64,000 bases of DNA from Microvirga mediterraneensis (GCF_013520865.1 NZ_JACDXJ010000001.1:1975001-2039000), one strand, 5' to 3'; positions 1-10,160 are shown, numbered from the stretch's first letter. Program-made: numbers and translations. Notes: generated from the sequence alone by a model not told the origin.

Positions 1-2
1 GT

Positions 3-1859
3 CCCGACGCGACGGAGCGACTTTTGGAGGCGGCGCCGCGCTTCAAGGGCGACGGCGCGGGCGCCGTGAAGACGGCCGATCTCGAATGGCGCTCCTGGCC
101 CGTGGGCAAGCGCATCGAGCACGCGCTCGTCAACGGCATCACCGAATTCATCGAGCAGGACACGGAAGAGGCGCGCCAAGCGGCCGAGCGCCCGCTGCAC
201 GTGATCGAAGGGCCGCTCATGGCCGGCATGAACGTGGTGGGCGATCTCTTCGGCGCCGGAAAGATGTTCCTGCCGCAGGTGGTGAAATCCGCCCGGGTCA
301 TGAAGCAGGCGGTCGCCTATCTCATGCCGTTCATGGAGGCCGAGAAGGAAGCCTCCGGCGACACCGGACGCTCCGCCGCCGGCAAGGTGCTCATGGCGAC
401 CGTGAAGGGCGACGTGCACGATATCGGCAAGAACATCGTCGGCGTTGTTCTCGCCTGCAACAACTACGAGGTGATCGACCTCGGCGTCATGGTGCCGGCC
501 CAGAAGATCCTGGAGACGGCGCGCAAGGAGAACGTGGACGTGATCGGCCTTTCCGGCCTCATCACGCCGTCGCTGGACGAGATGGTGAACGTCGCGAGCG
601 AGATGGAGCGCGAGGGCTTCGAGATTCCGCTCCTCATCGGCGGCGCCACCACGAGCCGCGTGCACACGGCTGTGAAGATCCACCCGAACTACCACAAGGG
701 CCAGGCCGTCTACGTGACAGATGCCAGCCGCGCCGTCGGCATCGTGTCGTCGCTCCTGTCGCCCGACATGAAGGACGGCTATGTGGAGACGCTGCGCTCC
801 GAGTACCGCAAGGTGGCCGACGCCCATGCCCGCTCGGAGGCCGACAAGCAGCGCCTGTCCATCGAGAAGGCGCGCGCCAACCGGTTCATGCCCGACTGGT
901 CGTCCTACCAGCCGCCCAAGCCGACCTTCACCGGCGCGCGCGTGTTCCGCAGCTACGACGTGGGCGAGCTCGTGCCCTATATCGACTGGACGCCCTTCTT
1001 CCAGACCTGGGAGCTGAAGGGTCGCTTCCCGGCGATCCTCGACGACGAGAAGCAGGGCGAGGCCGCACGCCAGCTCTGGGAGGATGCGCAAGCCATGCTG
1101 AAGCAGCTCGTGGACGAGCGCTGGTTCAACCCGAAGGCGGTGATCGGATTCTGGCCCGCCAACACGGTCGGCGACGATATTCGCCTCTACACGGGCGAGA
1201 GCCGCGGCGAACCGCTTGCGACCTTCCACGGCCTGCGTCAGCAGCTCTCCAAGCGTGACGGCAAGCCCAATCTCTGCCTGAGCGATTTCATCGCTCCCGC
1301 CGACAGCGGAAAGCCCGATTGGATCGGCGCCTTCGTGGTCACTTCCGGCATCGAGGAGGTGCGCATCGCGGAACGTTTCGAGCGCGCCAACGACGATTAC
1401 CGTTCGATCATGGTGAAGGCGCTCGCGGACCGCATCGCGGAGGCCTTCGCCGAGCGCATGCACGAGCGCGTGCGCCGGGAGTTCTGGGGCTATGCATCCG
1501 ACGAGAACCTCAGCAACGAGGGACTGATCGGCGAGGAATACCAGGGCATCCGCCCGGCTCCCGGCTATCCCGCGCAGCCCGACCACACGGAGAAGGCGAC
1601 GCTCTTCAGCCTGCTCAACGCCGAGCGCAGCATCGGCGTGACGCTCACGGAGTCCTACGCTATGTGGCCGGGCTCCTCCGTGTCGGGCCTCTACCTGTCG
1701 CATCCGGATGCCTATTATTTCGGCGTCGCCAAGGTCGAGCGCGATCAGGTGGAGGATTACGCGGCCCGCAAAGACATGAGCATCGCCGAGGTCGAACGCT
1801 GGCTTGCTCCGATCCTCAACTACGATCCGGCGAGCTATCGCGTGATGGCGGCGGAGTAG
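3..1859 (+). CDS. metH: Cobalamin-dependent methionine synthase, C-terminal part (5' end outside window)
   Basis: Transfers a methyl group from methyltetrahydrofolate to homocysteine through cobalamin. The reading frame is open to the window edge, so only the C-terminal half (about 618 residues) is visible. It starts in the cap region, followed by the B12-binding fold with the cobalamin-ligand motif DVHDIG (about residue 137 of the visible part) and [13 protein letters not shown]. Next comes the reactivation domain, with the AdoMet-binding RPAPGYP motif and a [10 protein letters not shown] stretch. The homocysteine and folate domains should lie upstream of base 1. The TTG at base 24 is an internal leucine codon, not a start. 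The gene is followed by a palindromic repeat and then by convergent genes. Confidence 0.97.
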   Translation, partial: PDATERLLEAAPRFKGDGAGAVKTADLEWRSWPVGKRIEHALVNGITEFIEQDTEEARQAAERPLHVIEGPLMAGMNVVGDLFGAGKMFLPQVVKSARVMKQAVAYLMPFMEAEKEASGDTGRSAAGKVLMATVKGDVHDIGKNIVGVVLACNNYEVIDLGVMVPAQKILETARKENVDVIGLSGLITPSLDEMVNVASEMEREGFEIPLLIGGATTSRVHTAVKIHPNYHKGQAVYVTDASRAVGIVSSLLSPDMKDGYVETLRSEYRKVADAHARSEADKQRLSIEKARANRFMPDWSSYQPPKPTFTGARVFRSYDVGELVPYIDWTPFFQTWELKGRFPAILDDEKQGEAARQLWEDAQAMLKQLVDERWFNPKAVIGFWPANTVGDDIRLYTGESRGEPLATFHGLRQQLSKRDGKPNLCLSDFIAPADSGKPDWIGAFVVTSGIEEVRIAERFERANDDYRSIMVKALADRIAEAFAERMHERVRREFWGYASDENLSNEGLIGEEYQGIRPAPGYPAQPDHTEKATLFSLLNAERSIGVTLTESYAMWPGSSVSGLYLSHPDAYYFGVAKVERDQVEDYAARKDMSIAEVERWLAPILNYDPASYRVMAAE

Positions 1860-1873
1860 GGAAGAGCCCTCCT

Positions 1874-1966
1874 ACGTCATCACCGGCCTTGTGCCGGTGA
1901 TTCCGAGCACTTCAAGCACCAAGCTTCACAGCATCGGGATGGCCGGGACAAGCCCGGCCATGACGT
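1874..1966. repeat. Palindromic repeat family A, copy 1 (93 bp)
   Basis: The element is bounded by inverted ACGTCAT (1874-1880) and ATGACGT (1960-1966). Inside are two GC-rich hairpins: CACCGG/CCGGTG on the left and GGCCGGG/CCCGGCC on the right. Related copies lie at 50024-50116 (also 93 bp) and 58775-58866. It separates the convergent metH and MacB-type permease genes. Confidence 0.85.
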
Positions 1967-2016
1967 GGTGGGTGTCATCTCACGCCGCGCTGAACCCTGC
2001 GCTCATCCAGTCGCAA

Positions 2017-3249
2017 CTACTCCCGCCGCAGCGCCTCGATCGGATCGAGCTTCGCGGCCCGCCGCGCCGGGTAGAACCCGAAGAAGATACCCACCAGCGC
2101 CGAGAAGCCGACGGCGATCATGATGGCGTTCGTCGACACCAGCGAGGGCCAGCCGGCGAGCTGCGCCACGAGATAGGCGGCGCCCGCGCCGAGGCCGATG
2201 CCGAGGGCTCCGCCGATGGTGGACAGCGTCGTCGCCTCGATCAGGAACTGGCTCAGGATGTCGCGCGGGCGTGCGCCCACCGCCAGGCGCAGGCCGATCT
2301 CGCGGGTGCGCTCCGTCACCGAGACCAGCATGATGTTCATGATGCCGATCCCGCCGACGAGCAGCGACACGGCCGCGACGGCGGCGAGCAGCATGGACAG
2401 GGTGTTGGCCGAGGCGGAGGCCGTGTTGGCGATCTCCGTCAGGTTGCGGATGGAGAAATCATCCTCCTGGTCGCCCGTGACGCGATGGCGCTGGCGCAGC
2501 AGCTCCGTCATAGTGGCGATGCCCGGTTCGATGTCGCTCTCGTCGGAGAATTTCACGAAGATCGAGCCCACCGACCCGTCCTTGGCGTAGTTGCGTCCGA
2601 TCACGCGGCGACGGCCCGCATCGAGCGGCACGAACACGACATCGTCCTGATCCTGCCCGAAGGCCGACTGGCCCTTCGACGCCATGACGCCGATCACGCG
2701 GAAGGGCACGTTGCGCACGCGCACGGTCTGGCCGATGGGATCGTCCTCGCCGAAGAGGTTGCGCGCGACCGTCTGGCCGAGAAGAATGACGATGTCGCCG
2801 CGCCGGACCTCCTCCGGGTCGAAGGTGCGGCCGGTTGCGACATCCCATTCGCGGGCCGAGAACCAGTCGTTGTCGATGCCGTAGATGCGCGTGCCCCAGT
2901 TGCTGCCGCCGGCCACGACCTGCGTGCCGCCCTGCACGAAGGGCGCGGCCGCCACCACGCCGTCGACCTCGCGCCGGATGGCGTGGGCGTCCTCGTCCGG
3001 GAGCGAGGAGGCGGCGCCGGCGCCGAGACGTGCGCCGCCCTGGGTCACGTTGCCGGGCGTCACGATGGCGAGGTTCGCGCCGAGGGAGCGGATCTGGCTG
3101 TCGACGAGATTGCGCGCGCCGGACCCGATCGCCACCATGGCGATGACGGCCGCGACGCCGATGACGATGCCGAGCATCGTCAGAAGACTGCGCAGGGCGT
3201 TGGCCATGATGGCCGAGAGCGCCGAGCGAACGGCCTCGATCAGCCTCAT
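2017..3249 (-). CDS. MacB-type ABC transporter permease (FtsX-like)
   Basis: Membrane subunit of a MacAB-type ABC exporter, 410 residues. An N-terminal membrane segment (about residues 20-42, [21 protein letters not shown]) is followed by a large periplasmic MacB_PCD domain. Three C-terminal membrane segments form the FtsX/MacB domain, with the typical [23 protein letters not shown] motif. E. coli MacB fuses permease and ATPase, whereas here they are separate genes. Its ATG overlaps the TGA of the ATPase gene by 4 nt, so the two are translationally coupled. The substrate (macrolide, peptide or lipoprotein) cannot be read from sequence. Confidence 0.93.
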   Translation of the reverse strand: MRLIEAVRSALSAIMANALRSLLTMLGIVIGVAAVIAMVAIGSGARNLVDSQIRSLGANLAIVTPGNVTQGGARLGAGAASSLPDEDAHAIRREVDGVVAAAPFVQGGTQVVAGGSNWGTRIYGIDNDWFSAREWDVATGRTFDPEEVRRGDIVILLGQTVARNLFGEDDPIGQTVRVRNVPFRVIGVMASKGQSAFGQDQDDVVFVPLDAGRRRVIGRNYAKDGSVGSIFVKFSDESDIEPGIATMTELLRQRHRVTGDQEDDFSIRNLTEIANTASASANTLSMLLAAVAAVSLLVGGIGIMNIMLVSVTERTREIGLRLAVGARPRDILSQFLIEATTLSTIGGALGIGLGAGAAYLVAQLAGWPSLVSTNAIMIAVGFSALVGIFFGFYPARRAAKLDPIEALRRE

Positions 3250-3968
3250 TCCGCGGCCTCCCGGGCAAGGGCGCGCGCATCGACCGGAACCTGACGCCGG
3301 TCCTCGGTCACGTGGCCGTCGCGGAAGCGGACGAGGCGGTGCGCGTGGCGGCCCACCTCCGCATCGTGGGTGACGAGCACGATGGTGGCGCCCTCGCGGT
3401 TGAGTTCCTGGAACAGGGCCATGATCTCGTTCGCCGTGCGGCTGTCGAGCGCCCCGGTGGGCTCGTCGGCGAGGAGCAGGCTTGGGCTGTTGACGAGCGC
3501 ACGCGCGATGGCGACGCGCTGCTGCTGCCCGCCCGACAATTGCATCGGCCGGTGATGGGCGCGCTCCGCGAGGCCGACACGGTCGAGCGCGTGCAGGGCC
3601 CGCTCGCGGCGCGTTCTGCGGTCGAAACCCGCATAGACCATGGGCAGCTCCACGTTGCCGAGCGCGTCCACGCGCGGCAGCAGGTTGAACTGCTGGAACA
3701 CGAAGCCGATCTCCCGGTTGCGCAGCCGCGCGAGGCCGTCCGCGTCGAGGCTTTCGACGGCCGTGCCCGCGAGCCGATACTGGCCGCTCGTCGGCCTGTC
3801 GAGGCAGCCGACGAGGTTCATGAACGTGGACTTGCCGGAACCGGACGGTCCCATCACGGCGACGAAATCGCCCTTCTCGATGGCGAGCGAAACCGCGTCG
3901 AGGGCCACGACGCGGCCTGCGTCGAGATCGTAGATCCGCCTGAGTTCGTGCGTCTCGATGAGAGCCAC
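3246..3968 (-). CDS. MacB/LolD-type ABC transporter ATP-binding protein
   Basis: ATPase subunit of the MacAB-like exporter, 240 residues. Walker A is GPSGSGKST (residues 40-48), the signature LSGGQ is at 144-148 and Walker B LLLADE at 164-169. The start is the GTG at 3968, preceded by AAGGAG at good spacing. A longer frame reaching 4172 would run through the end of the adaptor gene and is rejected. The adaptor gene ends 10 nt upstream and the permease gene overlaps downstream, giving adaptor-ATPase-permease order in one operon. Confidence 0.93.
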   Translation of the reverse strand: MALIETHELRRIYDLDAGRVVALDAVSLAIEKGDFVAVMGPSGSGKSTFMNLVGCLDRPTSGQYRLAGTAVESLDADGLARLRNREIGFVFQQFNLLPRVDALGNVELPMVYAGFDRRTRRERALHALDRVGLAERAHHRPMQLSGGQQQRVAIARALVNSPSLLLADEPTGALDSRTANEIMALFQELNREGATIVLVTHDAEVGRHAHRLVRFRDGHVTEDRRQVPVDARALAREAAE

Positions 3969-3978
3969 GGCGCGCTCC

Positions 3979-5406
3979 TTAGAACATGCGCGGCGGACGC
4001 GCGCGGCGGCCGGTGGGCGAGGCGCCCGCATCGTCCGAAGCGCCTGCACGCTGGGCCCCGACGATGACCGCCGCACCTTCCTGCACGTCGCCGCGCAGGA
4101 TCTCCGTATAGGACCCGTCGGTCGCGCCGAGGCGCACATGCACGGCCTGCGGAGCGCCGTCCTGCCCGACACGGTAGATGCGCCCGCTCATGCCCTCGTC
4201 GGGCTGCATCTGCGCGTCCTGAGCACGCTCGCGCCGCCGCGGCTGGCCGTCCTGGGCGCCGCCGCTCGATGCAACGGACACGGGCGGCCGGTAGCGCAGG
4301 GCCGCGTTGGGCACGCGCAGCACGTCCTCGCGTTCGTCCGTGACGATCTGGAGGTTCGCCGTCATGCCGGGGAGAAGCGCCTGGTCCTGGTTCTCCACGC
4401 CGATGACCGCCGTGTAGGTCACCACGTTCTGCACCGTCTGGGCCGAGAGGCGCACCATGCGCACGACGCCCTCGAAGGCGCGGTTCGGATAGGCGTTGAC
4501 CGTGAAGGTCACCTTCTGGCCGTCCTTCAGGCGTCCCACATCCGCCTCGTCGATATTGGCGTAGATGTCGATCTCCCTCAGGTCTTGCGCGATGGTGAAC
4601 AGGGTGGGGGCGGAGAGCGACGCCGCGACGGTCTGGCCGAGTTCGATGTCACGCTGGATCACGACGCCGTCGACGGGCGACTTGATGTCGGTGCGGGCGA
4701 GATCGATCTCGATGTCCTTCAGCTTCGCCTGCCGCTGCAGGATCATCGCCTCGGCCGATTTCAGGTTCGCTTGCGCCAGGGCAAGATCGGCCTTGAGCCC
4801 TTCGGTCTCGGCCTGGTTGGATGCGATCTGCGCCTCGGCGGAGGTGAGGTTCGCCTTCTGAACGTCGAGCTGCGTCCCGGCCTGCTCGAGCGCCGTCTGG
4901 GTTCCCACCGCACGGGTGGTCAGTTCCCGCTGCCGGTCGAGGTTGCGCTGGGCCTCGGTGAGCTGCGCTCGGGCGCGGTCGCGCTGCGCGGCAAGATCGT
5001 TCGCCTGCGCCTCCGACCGTTGCAGCGCCGATTGCGCCTTGTCGATCTGGGCGCGCTTGGTGTCGAGATCCGCTCGGGCCTGGGCGAGATCCGCCAGGGC
5101 CGCGTCGCGGCGCGACTTGATCTGCTCCGCATAGAGGCGGGCGACCACCTGGCCTTCCTTCACGGGCGTGTTGTAGTCGGCCAGGATCTCGACCACCTGG
5201 CCCGAGAGTTGGGAGCCGACGAGCACGGTGGTGACGGGATTGAGCGTGCCGGTCGCGCGGACGCTCGCCGTGATGGAGCCGCGGTCCACCACGCCCAGGC
5301 GATAGGCCTGATCGGACGCGCTGCTACCTGTCGGTTTCCACAGCACGAAACCGAGCGCTCCAGCCACGAGCACGATGCCGATCAACCACACCCAGACGCG
5401 ACGCAC
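3979..5406 (-). CDS. MacA-like periplasmic adaptor (HlyD/RND family membrane fusion protein)
   Basis: Adaptor of a tripartite exporter, 475 residues. It has an N-terminal membrane anchor ([20 protein letters not shown]), a split lipoyl domain ([13 protein letters not shown] and [20 protein letters not shown]) around a long alpha-helical coiled-coil hairpin rich in A, Q, L, R and D (about residues 90-230), and a beta-barrel domain. The C-terminal tail is polar and rich in R, G and P. The start is a GTG behind GGAGAGG. No TolC-like gene is in the window, so the outer-membrane partner must be encoded elsewhere. An inverted repeat (CCGCCAT/ATGGCGG) lies just upstream. Confidence 0.92.
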   Translation of the reverse strand: MRRVWVWLIGIVLVAGALGFVLWKPTGSSASDQAYRLGVVDRGSITASVRATGTLNPVTTVLVGSQLSGQVVEILADYNTPVKEGQVVARLYAEQIKSRRDAALADLAQARADLDTKRAQIDKAQSALQRSEAQANDLAAQRDRARAQLTEAQRNLDRQRELTTRAVGTQTALEQAGTQLDVQKANLTSAEAQIASNQAETEGLKADLALAQANLKSAEAMILQRQAKLKDIEIDLARTDIKSPVDGVVIQRDIELGQTVAASLSAPTLFTIAQDLREIDIYANIDEADVGRLKDGQKVTFTVNAYPNRAFEGVVRMVRLSAQTVQNVVTYTAVIGVENQDQALLPGMTANLQIVTDEREDVLRVPNAALRYRPPVSVASSGGAQDGQPRRRERAQDAQMQPDEGMSGRIYRVGQDGAPQAVHVRLGATDGSYTEILRGDVQEGAAVIVGAQRAGASDDAGASPTGRRARPPRMF

Positions 5407-5487
5407 CGAAAAACCCTCTCCGCCATACGAAATATCATGATGGCGGATTGTGGCCGATTTCCCGGGGCGTGACGAGTTAACTCTTTG

Positions 5488-6255
5488 TCATGCGGCAGCC
5501 TGCGGCCGGGTGGCGATCAGGTTGCGCAGGGTCATGATGGTGGAGGCGTCCGCGACGCCGTCGACGCGCTCGGGGCGGAAGTGGCGCTGGAAGGCGGCGA
5601 CGACCTTCTCCGTGTCCTCGTCGAAGACGCCGTTGATCCTCACGCTGTAGCCGTACATGGCGAGCATGGCCTGCAGGGCTTCGATGGGCATGCCCTGGTC
5701 GCCGCGCGCGAAGAAGCGGCCGTCGTTCGTGGCCGAGGGGGCGACCCAATGGCCGACGCCCGCTTCGTGCAGGCGCTGCCAGGGGAAAAGCTCGCCCGGA
5801 TCGACCTTGCGGCCGGGCGCGACGTCCGAATGACCGAGCACGCGGGTCTGGGGAATGCGCCAGCGGGTGACGATGTCCTTCGTCAGGGCCGCGACGCTGT
5901 CGATCTGCGCATCGGGGAAGGGAGGCAGGCCGCCCGGATGTCCGGGATTGGCGATCTCGATGCCGATGGAGCAGGAATTGATGTCGGTCACGCCGTCCCA
6001 GGAGGAGAGGCCCGCATGCCAGGCCCGGCGCATCTCCGGCACGAGCTGGAGCACGCGGCCGTCGCCGAACACGAAGTAATGGGCGGAGACCTGGGACATG
6101 GGATTGCACAGCCATTGCAGGGCCTCGCCCTCGTCCGGCATGCCCGTGTAATGGAGAATGACCATACTGGGGCGCTGCGCGTCCTTGCGCTCCCCGTGGT
6201 TGGGCGACGGAAACACCTTGCCGGCGACCGGGCTTTCCGGGGAAAGAGCGCTCAT
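5488..6255 (-). CDS. N-acetylmuramoyl-L-alanine amidase (AmpD-like) with C-terminal peptidoglycan-binding domain
   Basis: Cleaves the bond between MurNAc and the stem peptide, in wall recycling or remodelling. The amidase_2 fold shows the zinc ligands in LHYTG (H35) and HSDVAPGRKVDPG (about residues 145-157). A PG_binding_1 repeat follows (QGMPIEALQAMLAMYGY to the end). The start chosen is the ATG at 6255 (255 residues), with AGGTGA at ideal spacing. An in-frame start at 6285 would overlap the upstream gene. No signal peptide is seen, which fits a cytoplasmic AmpD-type enzyme. The TerB/J-domain gene ends only 4 nt upstream. Confidence 0.93.
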   Translation of the reverse strand: MSALSPESPVAGKVFPSPNHGERKDAQRPSMVILHYTGMPDEGEALQWLCNPMSQVSAHYFVFGDGRVLQLVPEMRRAWHAGLSSWDGVTDINSCSIGIEIANPGHPGGLPPFPDAQIDSVAALTKDIVTRWRIPQTRVLGHSDVAPGRKVDPGELFPWQRLHEAGVGHWVAPSATNDGRFFARGDQGMPIEALQAMLAMYGYSVRINGVFDEDTEKVVAAFQRHFRPERVDGVADASTIMTLRNLIATRPQAAA

Positions 6256-6259
6256 GCGG

Positions 6260-6985
6260 TCACCTGATGTTCCGCTCGGCCGCAACGGTTTCCCAGGCGG
6301 CGTTGATGGCAGCCACGCGCTCGGTGGCGATTTTCACGGCTTCGGGCGGCAGGCCGCGGGCGATCTCCCGGTCGGGATGGTTCTCGGCCACGAGGCGGCG
6401 ATAATGCCGCTTCAGCTCCTCGTCGCTCATGCTCCGGTCCACTTGGAGAATGAGATAGGGATCGTCGGCGCGCTGCACGTGCCGGGCGGCGATGCGCGCG
6501 AAATCCTGATCCGAGAGGGCGAAGATCGTCGCTACGTCCTTGAGGTAGGCGTATTCGGCCTCATGGATGGCTTCGTCCGCCTTGGCGATGTGGAACAGGC
6601 CGTCGAGCACGTCCTCGAGCAGGGCCGGCTCATCCTTGAAGGCATCGCCGATCTGGCGGGCATAGGCCTCGAAGCCGTCCGTGGTCTGGATGGCGAGATT
6701 GAACAGGCGCTCCACCTTGTCGTGTTCGCTTTCCGGAACCTCGACGATCTGCTCGAAGGCTCTGACCTCCACGTCGACCACGACGCCGTCGGCCTTCGCC
6801 ATCTTGGCCGCGAGGGCCACGAGGCCCATGGTGAAGAGCACGTCGCGGGGCGGCTTCCCGAAAGGAGCACCCTCGCGATCAATGAGAACGTGGCCGGCGA
6901 CGCCACCCAGGAGGGCGCCGATCGGTCCGCCCAACGCGAGCCCGATGCCGGCGCCACCCAGCTTACCCCAAATCGACTGAATCAT
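6260..6985 (-). CDS. TerB-like / DnaJ-domain (DjlA-type) membrane co-chaperone
   Basis: 241 residues from the ATG at 6985. A glycine-rich hydrophobic N-terminus (WGKLGGAGIGLALGGPIGALLGGVAG) resembles the membrane segment of DjlA. A TerB-like helical domain forms the middle. A J domain at the C-terminus carries the HPD motif (ENHPDRE) that stimulates DnaK ATPase. A TTG at 7018 in the same frame would add 11 residues with no support. It forms a two-gene unit with the amidase, suggesting a link to envelope maintenance, which is inference. Confidence 0.9.
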   Translation of the reverse strand: MIQSIWGKLGGAGIGLALGGPIGALLGGVAGHVLIDREGAPFGKPPRDVLFTMGLVALAAKMAKADGVVVDVEVRAFEQIVEVPESEHDKVERLFNLAIQTTDGFEAYARQIGDAFKDEPALLEDVLDGLFHIAKADEAIHEAEYAYLKDVATIFALSDQDFARIAARHVQRADDPYLILQVDRSMSDEELKRHYRRLVAENHPDREIARGLPPEAVKIATERVAAINAAWETVAAERNIR

Positions 6986-7071
6986 CTTATGATCAGTCGT
7001 AATCTCAAGTACGGGCAAAAGGAAAGGGGCCGGGAATGTCCCGACCCCTCAAATTCAATTTCGATGCGCGA

Positions 7072-7350
7072 TCAGCGGCAGTAGACGTTGCCGTAGACGT
7101 CCTGATACGTGCCGTAGGGGCAGGCCGGGCGGCCCGGAGCCGTCGCCGCGCCCACGATGGCACCACCGGCAGCACCGATGGCCGCGCCCGCCAGGGCGCC
7201 GCTTCCACGGCCCGTGGCAGCACCGCCGATGGCCGCACCGGCAAGGCCGCCGACTGCGGCACCGCCGACTGCGCGCTCGCCCGGCGTGTTGCAGGCGGCG
7301 ATCGAGAGGGTGAGAGCACCCGCGGCGACAGCGGTGATGATTTTCTTCAT
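7072..7350 (-). CDS. Small glycine-zipper lipoprotein (copy 1 of a tandem pair)
   Basis: 92 residues from the ATG at 7350, with GAGGA upstream. A lipoprotein signal peptide ends in lipobox IAAC, followed by NTPGERAVGG. A run of GxxxG/AxxxG repeats (GGAAVGGLAGAAIGGAATG and on) forms a glycine zipper, and the short C-terminus contains YGTYQDVYGNVYCR. Such proteins are outer-membrane or periplasmic with poorly known roles. The next gene is a clear paralogue: signal peptide and zipper match closely while the C-terminus differs. A 10-residue N-terminal extension is possible in frame but would precede the signal peptide and is rejected. Confidence 0.8.
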   Translation of the reverse strand: MKKIITAVAAGALTLSIAACNTPGERAVGGAAVGGLAGAAIGGAATGRGSGALAGAAIGAAGGAIVGAATAPGRPACPYGTYQDVYGNVYCR

Positions 7351-7452
7351 GGACGTGTCCTCTTGGTCAGCGACAGACAATTGGAGAAAGCTTGAGCAAT
7401 TCAGCTTAGCCTTACTGCCAACTGTTTCCTAGCCGATCGGTTCCATGGGGTG

Positions 7453-7827
7453 TCAAGGGGAACAAACCACGGAACCGTGGTGCACCATGGTACCGTATTT
7501 GCAGTCTTTAGGCGACCAGGGGCGGCCGCCCTGGTCAACGCGGCCCTGGCCGGAGGGGCGCATGTCGCCGCGCATCGGGGCGGCGGGCATCGGCTGTTCG
7601 ACAACCATGGGCTCGGGCGCCGTCGCGGCTCCGACCACGGCACCGCCGGCGGCGCCGACGGCCGCGCCCGCGAGAGCGCCGCTCGCATGGCCGGTCGCCA
7701 GGCCACCGATGGCCGCACCGGCAAGGCCGCCGATGGCGCCGCCGCCGAGAGCGCGCTCGCCCGGCGTGTTGCAGGCGGCCAAGGACAGCAGGAGCGTTCC
7801 TGCGGCCGCGACGAGTTTGGTCTTCAT
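7453..7827 (-). CDS. Small glycine-zipper lipoprotein (copy 2 of a tandem pair)
   Basis: 124 residues with a lipoprotein signal peptide (lipobox LAAC), then NTPGERALGG and the same glycine zipper as its neighbour. It has a longer proline- and methionine-rich C-terminus ending in KDCKYGTMVHHGSVVCSP. AAAGGGGAA precedes the ATG. It lies upstream of copy 1 on the same strand with about 100 bp between, consistent with a tandem duplication followed by C-terminal divergence. Function unknown. Confidence 0.8.
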   Translation of the reverse strand: MKTKLVAAAGTLLLSLAACNTPGERALGGGAIGGLAGAAIGGLATGHASGALAGAAVGAAGGAVVGAATAPEPMVVEQPMPAAPMRGDMRPSGQGRVDQGGRPWSPKDCKYGTMVHHGSVVCSP

Positions 7828-7856
7828 CGTATTCCCCTTTGAATGAGCGAAAGAGT

Positions 7857-7871
7857 ATTACGATACGTAAT
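7857..7871. promoter_or_regulatory. Perfect palindrome upstream of the second lipoprotein gene
   Basis: ATTACG-ATA-CGTAAT lies 30 bp before the lipoprotein start, in an AT-rich intergenic stretch. The size and position fit an operator, but no regulator is identified. The rest of 7872-8115 holds no convincing gene. Confidence 0.3.
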
Positions 7872-8115
7872 TTTATATCTTTGATTCGTGAAGCCGCCTT
7901 GAGCCGGCGAATGCGTTTCCTACGCATGCGCGAGGTGAATAATTTTCTGTACCGGATTCAGGCTATTTCTGCCTTCTCCAGCCTCGGTTTCGCGGGTCCA
8001 AAGCGTCTAGCTTAAGCATTGCGTGAACATAATTGCGACTTGCCGGGCCACAACTTTGCCTTATTTCGCCACCACCCACCGCCGCTCTACGGCCTATGCC
8101 ATCTGGAGTTACGAT

Positions 8116-8910
8116 ATGACTTGGCAGCGTGATCTGAGAACGGTGGCGGCCGTCATCATAAGCTTGACTACGCTTGGTCTTGCGCCGCAGGCGCAAGCGG
8201 AAAGCACGTTGATTTCGCCGCAGGACGCGGAGGAGCTCGTCCGCGCGCAGATGGCGGAGCAGAAGGCCGCCGAGGCCGCGCTCAAGGAAGAGCAGGCGGC
8301 CATCGAGGCGGAGGAGGCGGCGGAGGCCGCCAAAGCCGCGAAATCCGGCAGGACGACCAAAGGCGAGGCCAAGAAGACCAGGGAGGCCGCCAAGGTCACG
8401 AAGATTCCCGTGGAGCCTCCTGTTGCCGCAGCGGCAGCTGCGGCGGACGAGGAGGAGGCCGGTGTCGAAGAGACGTCCGCCCTTCCCGTCGACCTGTCGG
8501 GGCTCTCGCGCTCCGGACGGGCCGATGCGGCCAAAGCCGGCGCCCTCAAGCCGCTGATCGTGCGCTATGCGTCCGAGAACGGCCTGCCTTACGGACTGGC
8601 CGATGCCGTGGTGCGGCTCGAGAGCCGCTACAATGCGGGCGCGCGCAACGGCGCGCATATGGGCCTGACGCAGATCAATGTCCGCACCGCGCAATCCCTC
8701 GGCTACCAAGGTCCGGCCGCGGGTCTTCTCGATGCGGAAACCAACCTGCGTTACGGGTTGAAGTATCTCGCCAAAGCTTACAAGCTCGCCGGCGGCGACA
8801 CCTGCGGCACGATCCTGCGCTATCAGTTCGGGCACCGGGCGACCACCATGACGAGCGCCTCGCGCGCCTATTGCGCGAAGGTGAAGGTGCTGACGGCCGC
8901 GGCCGAGTAA
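8116..8910 (+). CDS. Secreted lytic murein transglycosylase (SLT domain)
   Basis: 264 residues. A signal peptide (WQRDLRTVAAVIISLTTLGLAPQAQA) is followed by an alanine-, glutamate- and lysine-rich helical linker (about residues 30-110). The C-terminal SLT domain has the catalytic glutamate in AVVRLESRYN, then GAHMGLTQINVRTAQSLGY and ETNLRYGLKYLAKAY. It should cleave the MurNAc-GlcNAc bond non-hydrolytically in the periplasm. The ATG at 8116 is chosen because it starts the signal peptide and follows TGGAG. The frame extends to 8023 without a plausible start context. It lies directly upstream of rnpB. Confidence 0.9.
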   Translation: MTWQRDLRTVAAVIISLTTLGLAPQAQAESTLISPQDAEELVRAQMAEQKAAEAALKEEQAAIEAEEAAEAAKAAKSGRTTKGEAKKTREAAKVTKIPVEPPVAAAAAAADEEEAGVEETSALPVDLSGLSRSGRADAAKAGALKPLIVRYASENGLPYGLADAVVRLESRYNAGARNGAHMGLTQINVRTAQSLGYQGPAAGLLDAETNLRYGLKYLAKAYKLAGGDTCGTILRYQFGHRATTMTSASRAYCAKVKVLTAAAE

Positions 8911-8919
8911 CCTTTGGCC

Positions 8920-8948
8920 TTGACGCGGAGGCGTCTTTTGCACCACAT
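8920..8948 (+). promoter_or_regulatory. Putative rnpB promoter
   Basis: TTGACG (8920-8925), a 17-bp spacer and CCACAT (8943-8948) place a start at about 8955-8958, matching the predicted 5' end of RNase P RNA. The -10 is weak. A GACGC/GCGTC hairpin followed by TTTT (8922-8939), possibly the terminator of the transglycosylase gene, overlaps it. Confidence 0.45.
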
Positions 8949-8957
8949 CCCCATCGT

Positions 8958-9351
<394 letters not shown>

Positions 9352-9477
9352 ATCTATCCACAGGCCCGAAATTTGCATCAATGCGGCGCAAACCTTTGCG
9401 TCGCTTACGATTCATTAACCGTAAATGCGTCTCATGGAGAACGCATGCCGAGAGGCGCATCCACCACCCCCGTTCCG

Positions 9478-9517
9478 TTGACGCCCATACTGTCCCATGT
9501 TATCCCAAACCATCCCG
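9478..9517 (+). promoter_or_regulatory. mraZ promoter overlapped by an array of four MraZ-type boxes
   Basis: TTGACG (9478-9483), 17 bp and TATCCC (9501-9506) form a promoter 150 bp before mraZ. Overlying it are GCCCA (9483), TCCCA (9493), TCCCA (9503) and TCCCG (9513), exactly 10 bp apart. On the minus strand these read TGGGC, TGGGA, TGGGA and CGGGA. MraZ is known to bind TGGGN direct repeats with 5-nt spacers. The layout predicts autorepression of the whole dcw operon. The 9351-9662 gap otherwise holds only the roughly 150-nt leader. Confidence 0.7.
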
Positions 9518-9662
9518 TCGACGGTGTCTTCCGAAGGGGGCGTCAAGCACTCAAGAAATGCTGACGTTCGGCTTCGGGAAGTAGCGTCATCACCGGCTGC
9601 GGGTGGCGGATCCTCAAGATCTGCCTGGGGGCTGACAATCAGGAGCGTGCGAGCTGCGGCCA

Positions 9663-10160
9663 ATGAACCGCTTCGTGTCCAATTTCACCAACAAGTTGGA
9701 TTCGAAGGGTCGCGTCTCGATCCCCGCATCCTTCCGGGCCGTTCTGGCCAGGGATGGATTCGAGGGGCTCTACGTTCATCCGGCGCTCGACGCGCAGGCA
9801 TTGGACGCGGGCGGCAATACGCTTCTGAACGAGATCGATGCGTTCTTGTCGACGCTGTCGCCCTATTCGGACGAGCGGGATCAGCTGTCGACGGCGTTGT
9901 TCGGGACCAGCGAAATTCTGAAGGTCGATCCGGAAGGGCGTGTCATCCTGACGGACACGGTAAAAGTGCATGCCGGGATCGGCGATACGGTGACGTTCGT
10001 CGGACTCGGTCACAAGTTCCAGATTTGGGAGCCCGAGCGCTTCCGTGCGCACTTGGAGGAGGCGCGCACGAAGGTCCGAGACCTGAAGAAAGCATTGGGA
10101 AGCCGAGTCATGGAGCCAAGGTTAGTGCAGAACACCTCACCAGGAGTACGGGAGCGATGA
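9663..10160 (+). CDS. mraZ: Transcriptional regulator MraZ
   Basis: First gene of the dcw cluster, a DNA-binding regulator of it. 165 residues with two AbrB-like SpoVT domains: [18 protein letters not shown] (about residues 8-25) and [14 protein letters not shown] (about 86-99). The N-terminus [17 protein letters not shown] fixes the start. Spacing from the nearest AGGAG is long, so initiation may be weak. The last bases overlap the start of rsmH (ATGA). Confidence 0.95.
   Translation: MNRFVSNFTNKLDSKGRVSIPASFRAVLARDGFEGLYVHPALDAQALDAGGNTLLNEIDAFLSTLSPYSDERDQLSTALFGTSEILKVDPEGRVILTDTVKVHAGIGDTVTFVGLGHKFQIWEPERFRAHLEEARTKVRDLKKALGSRVMEPRLVQNTSPGVRER

Noticed and set aside
1891..5472. Long plus-strand frames opposite the MacAB genes
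   Set aside because: Shadows of minus-strand genes with clear domains; typical of high-GC DNA.
9405..9425. Possible CtrA site upstream of mraZ (TTAC and TTAACC close together)
   Set aside because: Spacing is 6 rather than 7 and the first half is imperfect; not convincing by eye.
9497..10156. Upstream extension of the rsmH frame over mraZ
   Set aside because: Overlaps mraZ in another frame; the ATG at 10157 with its ATGA overlap and AGGAG is the sensible start.
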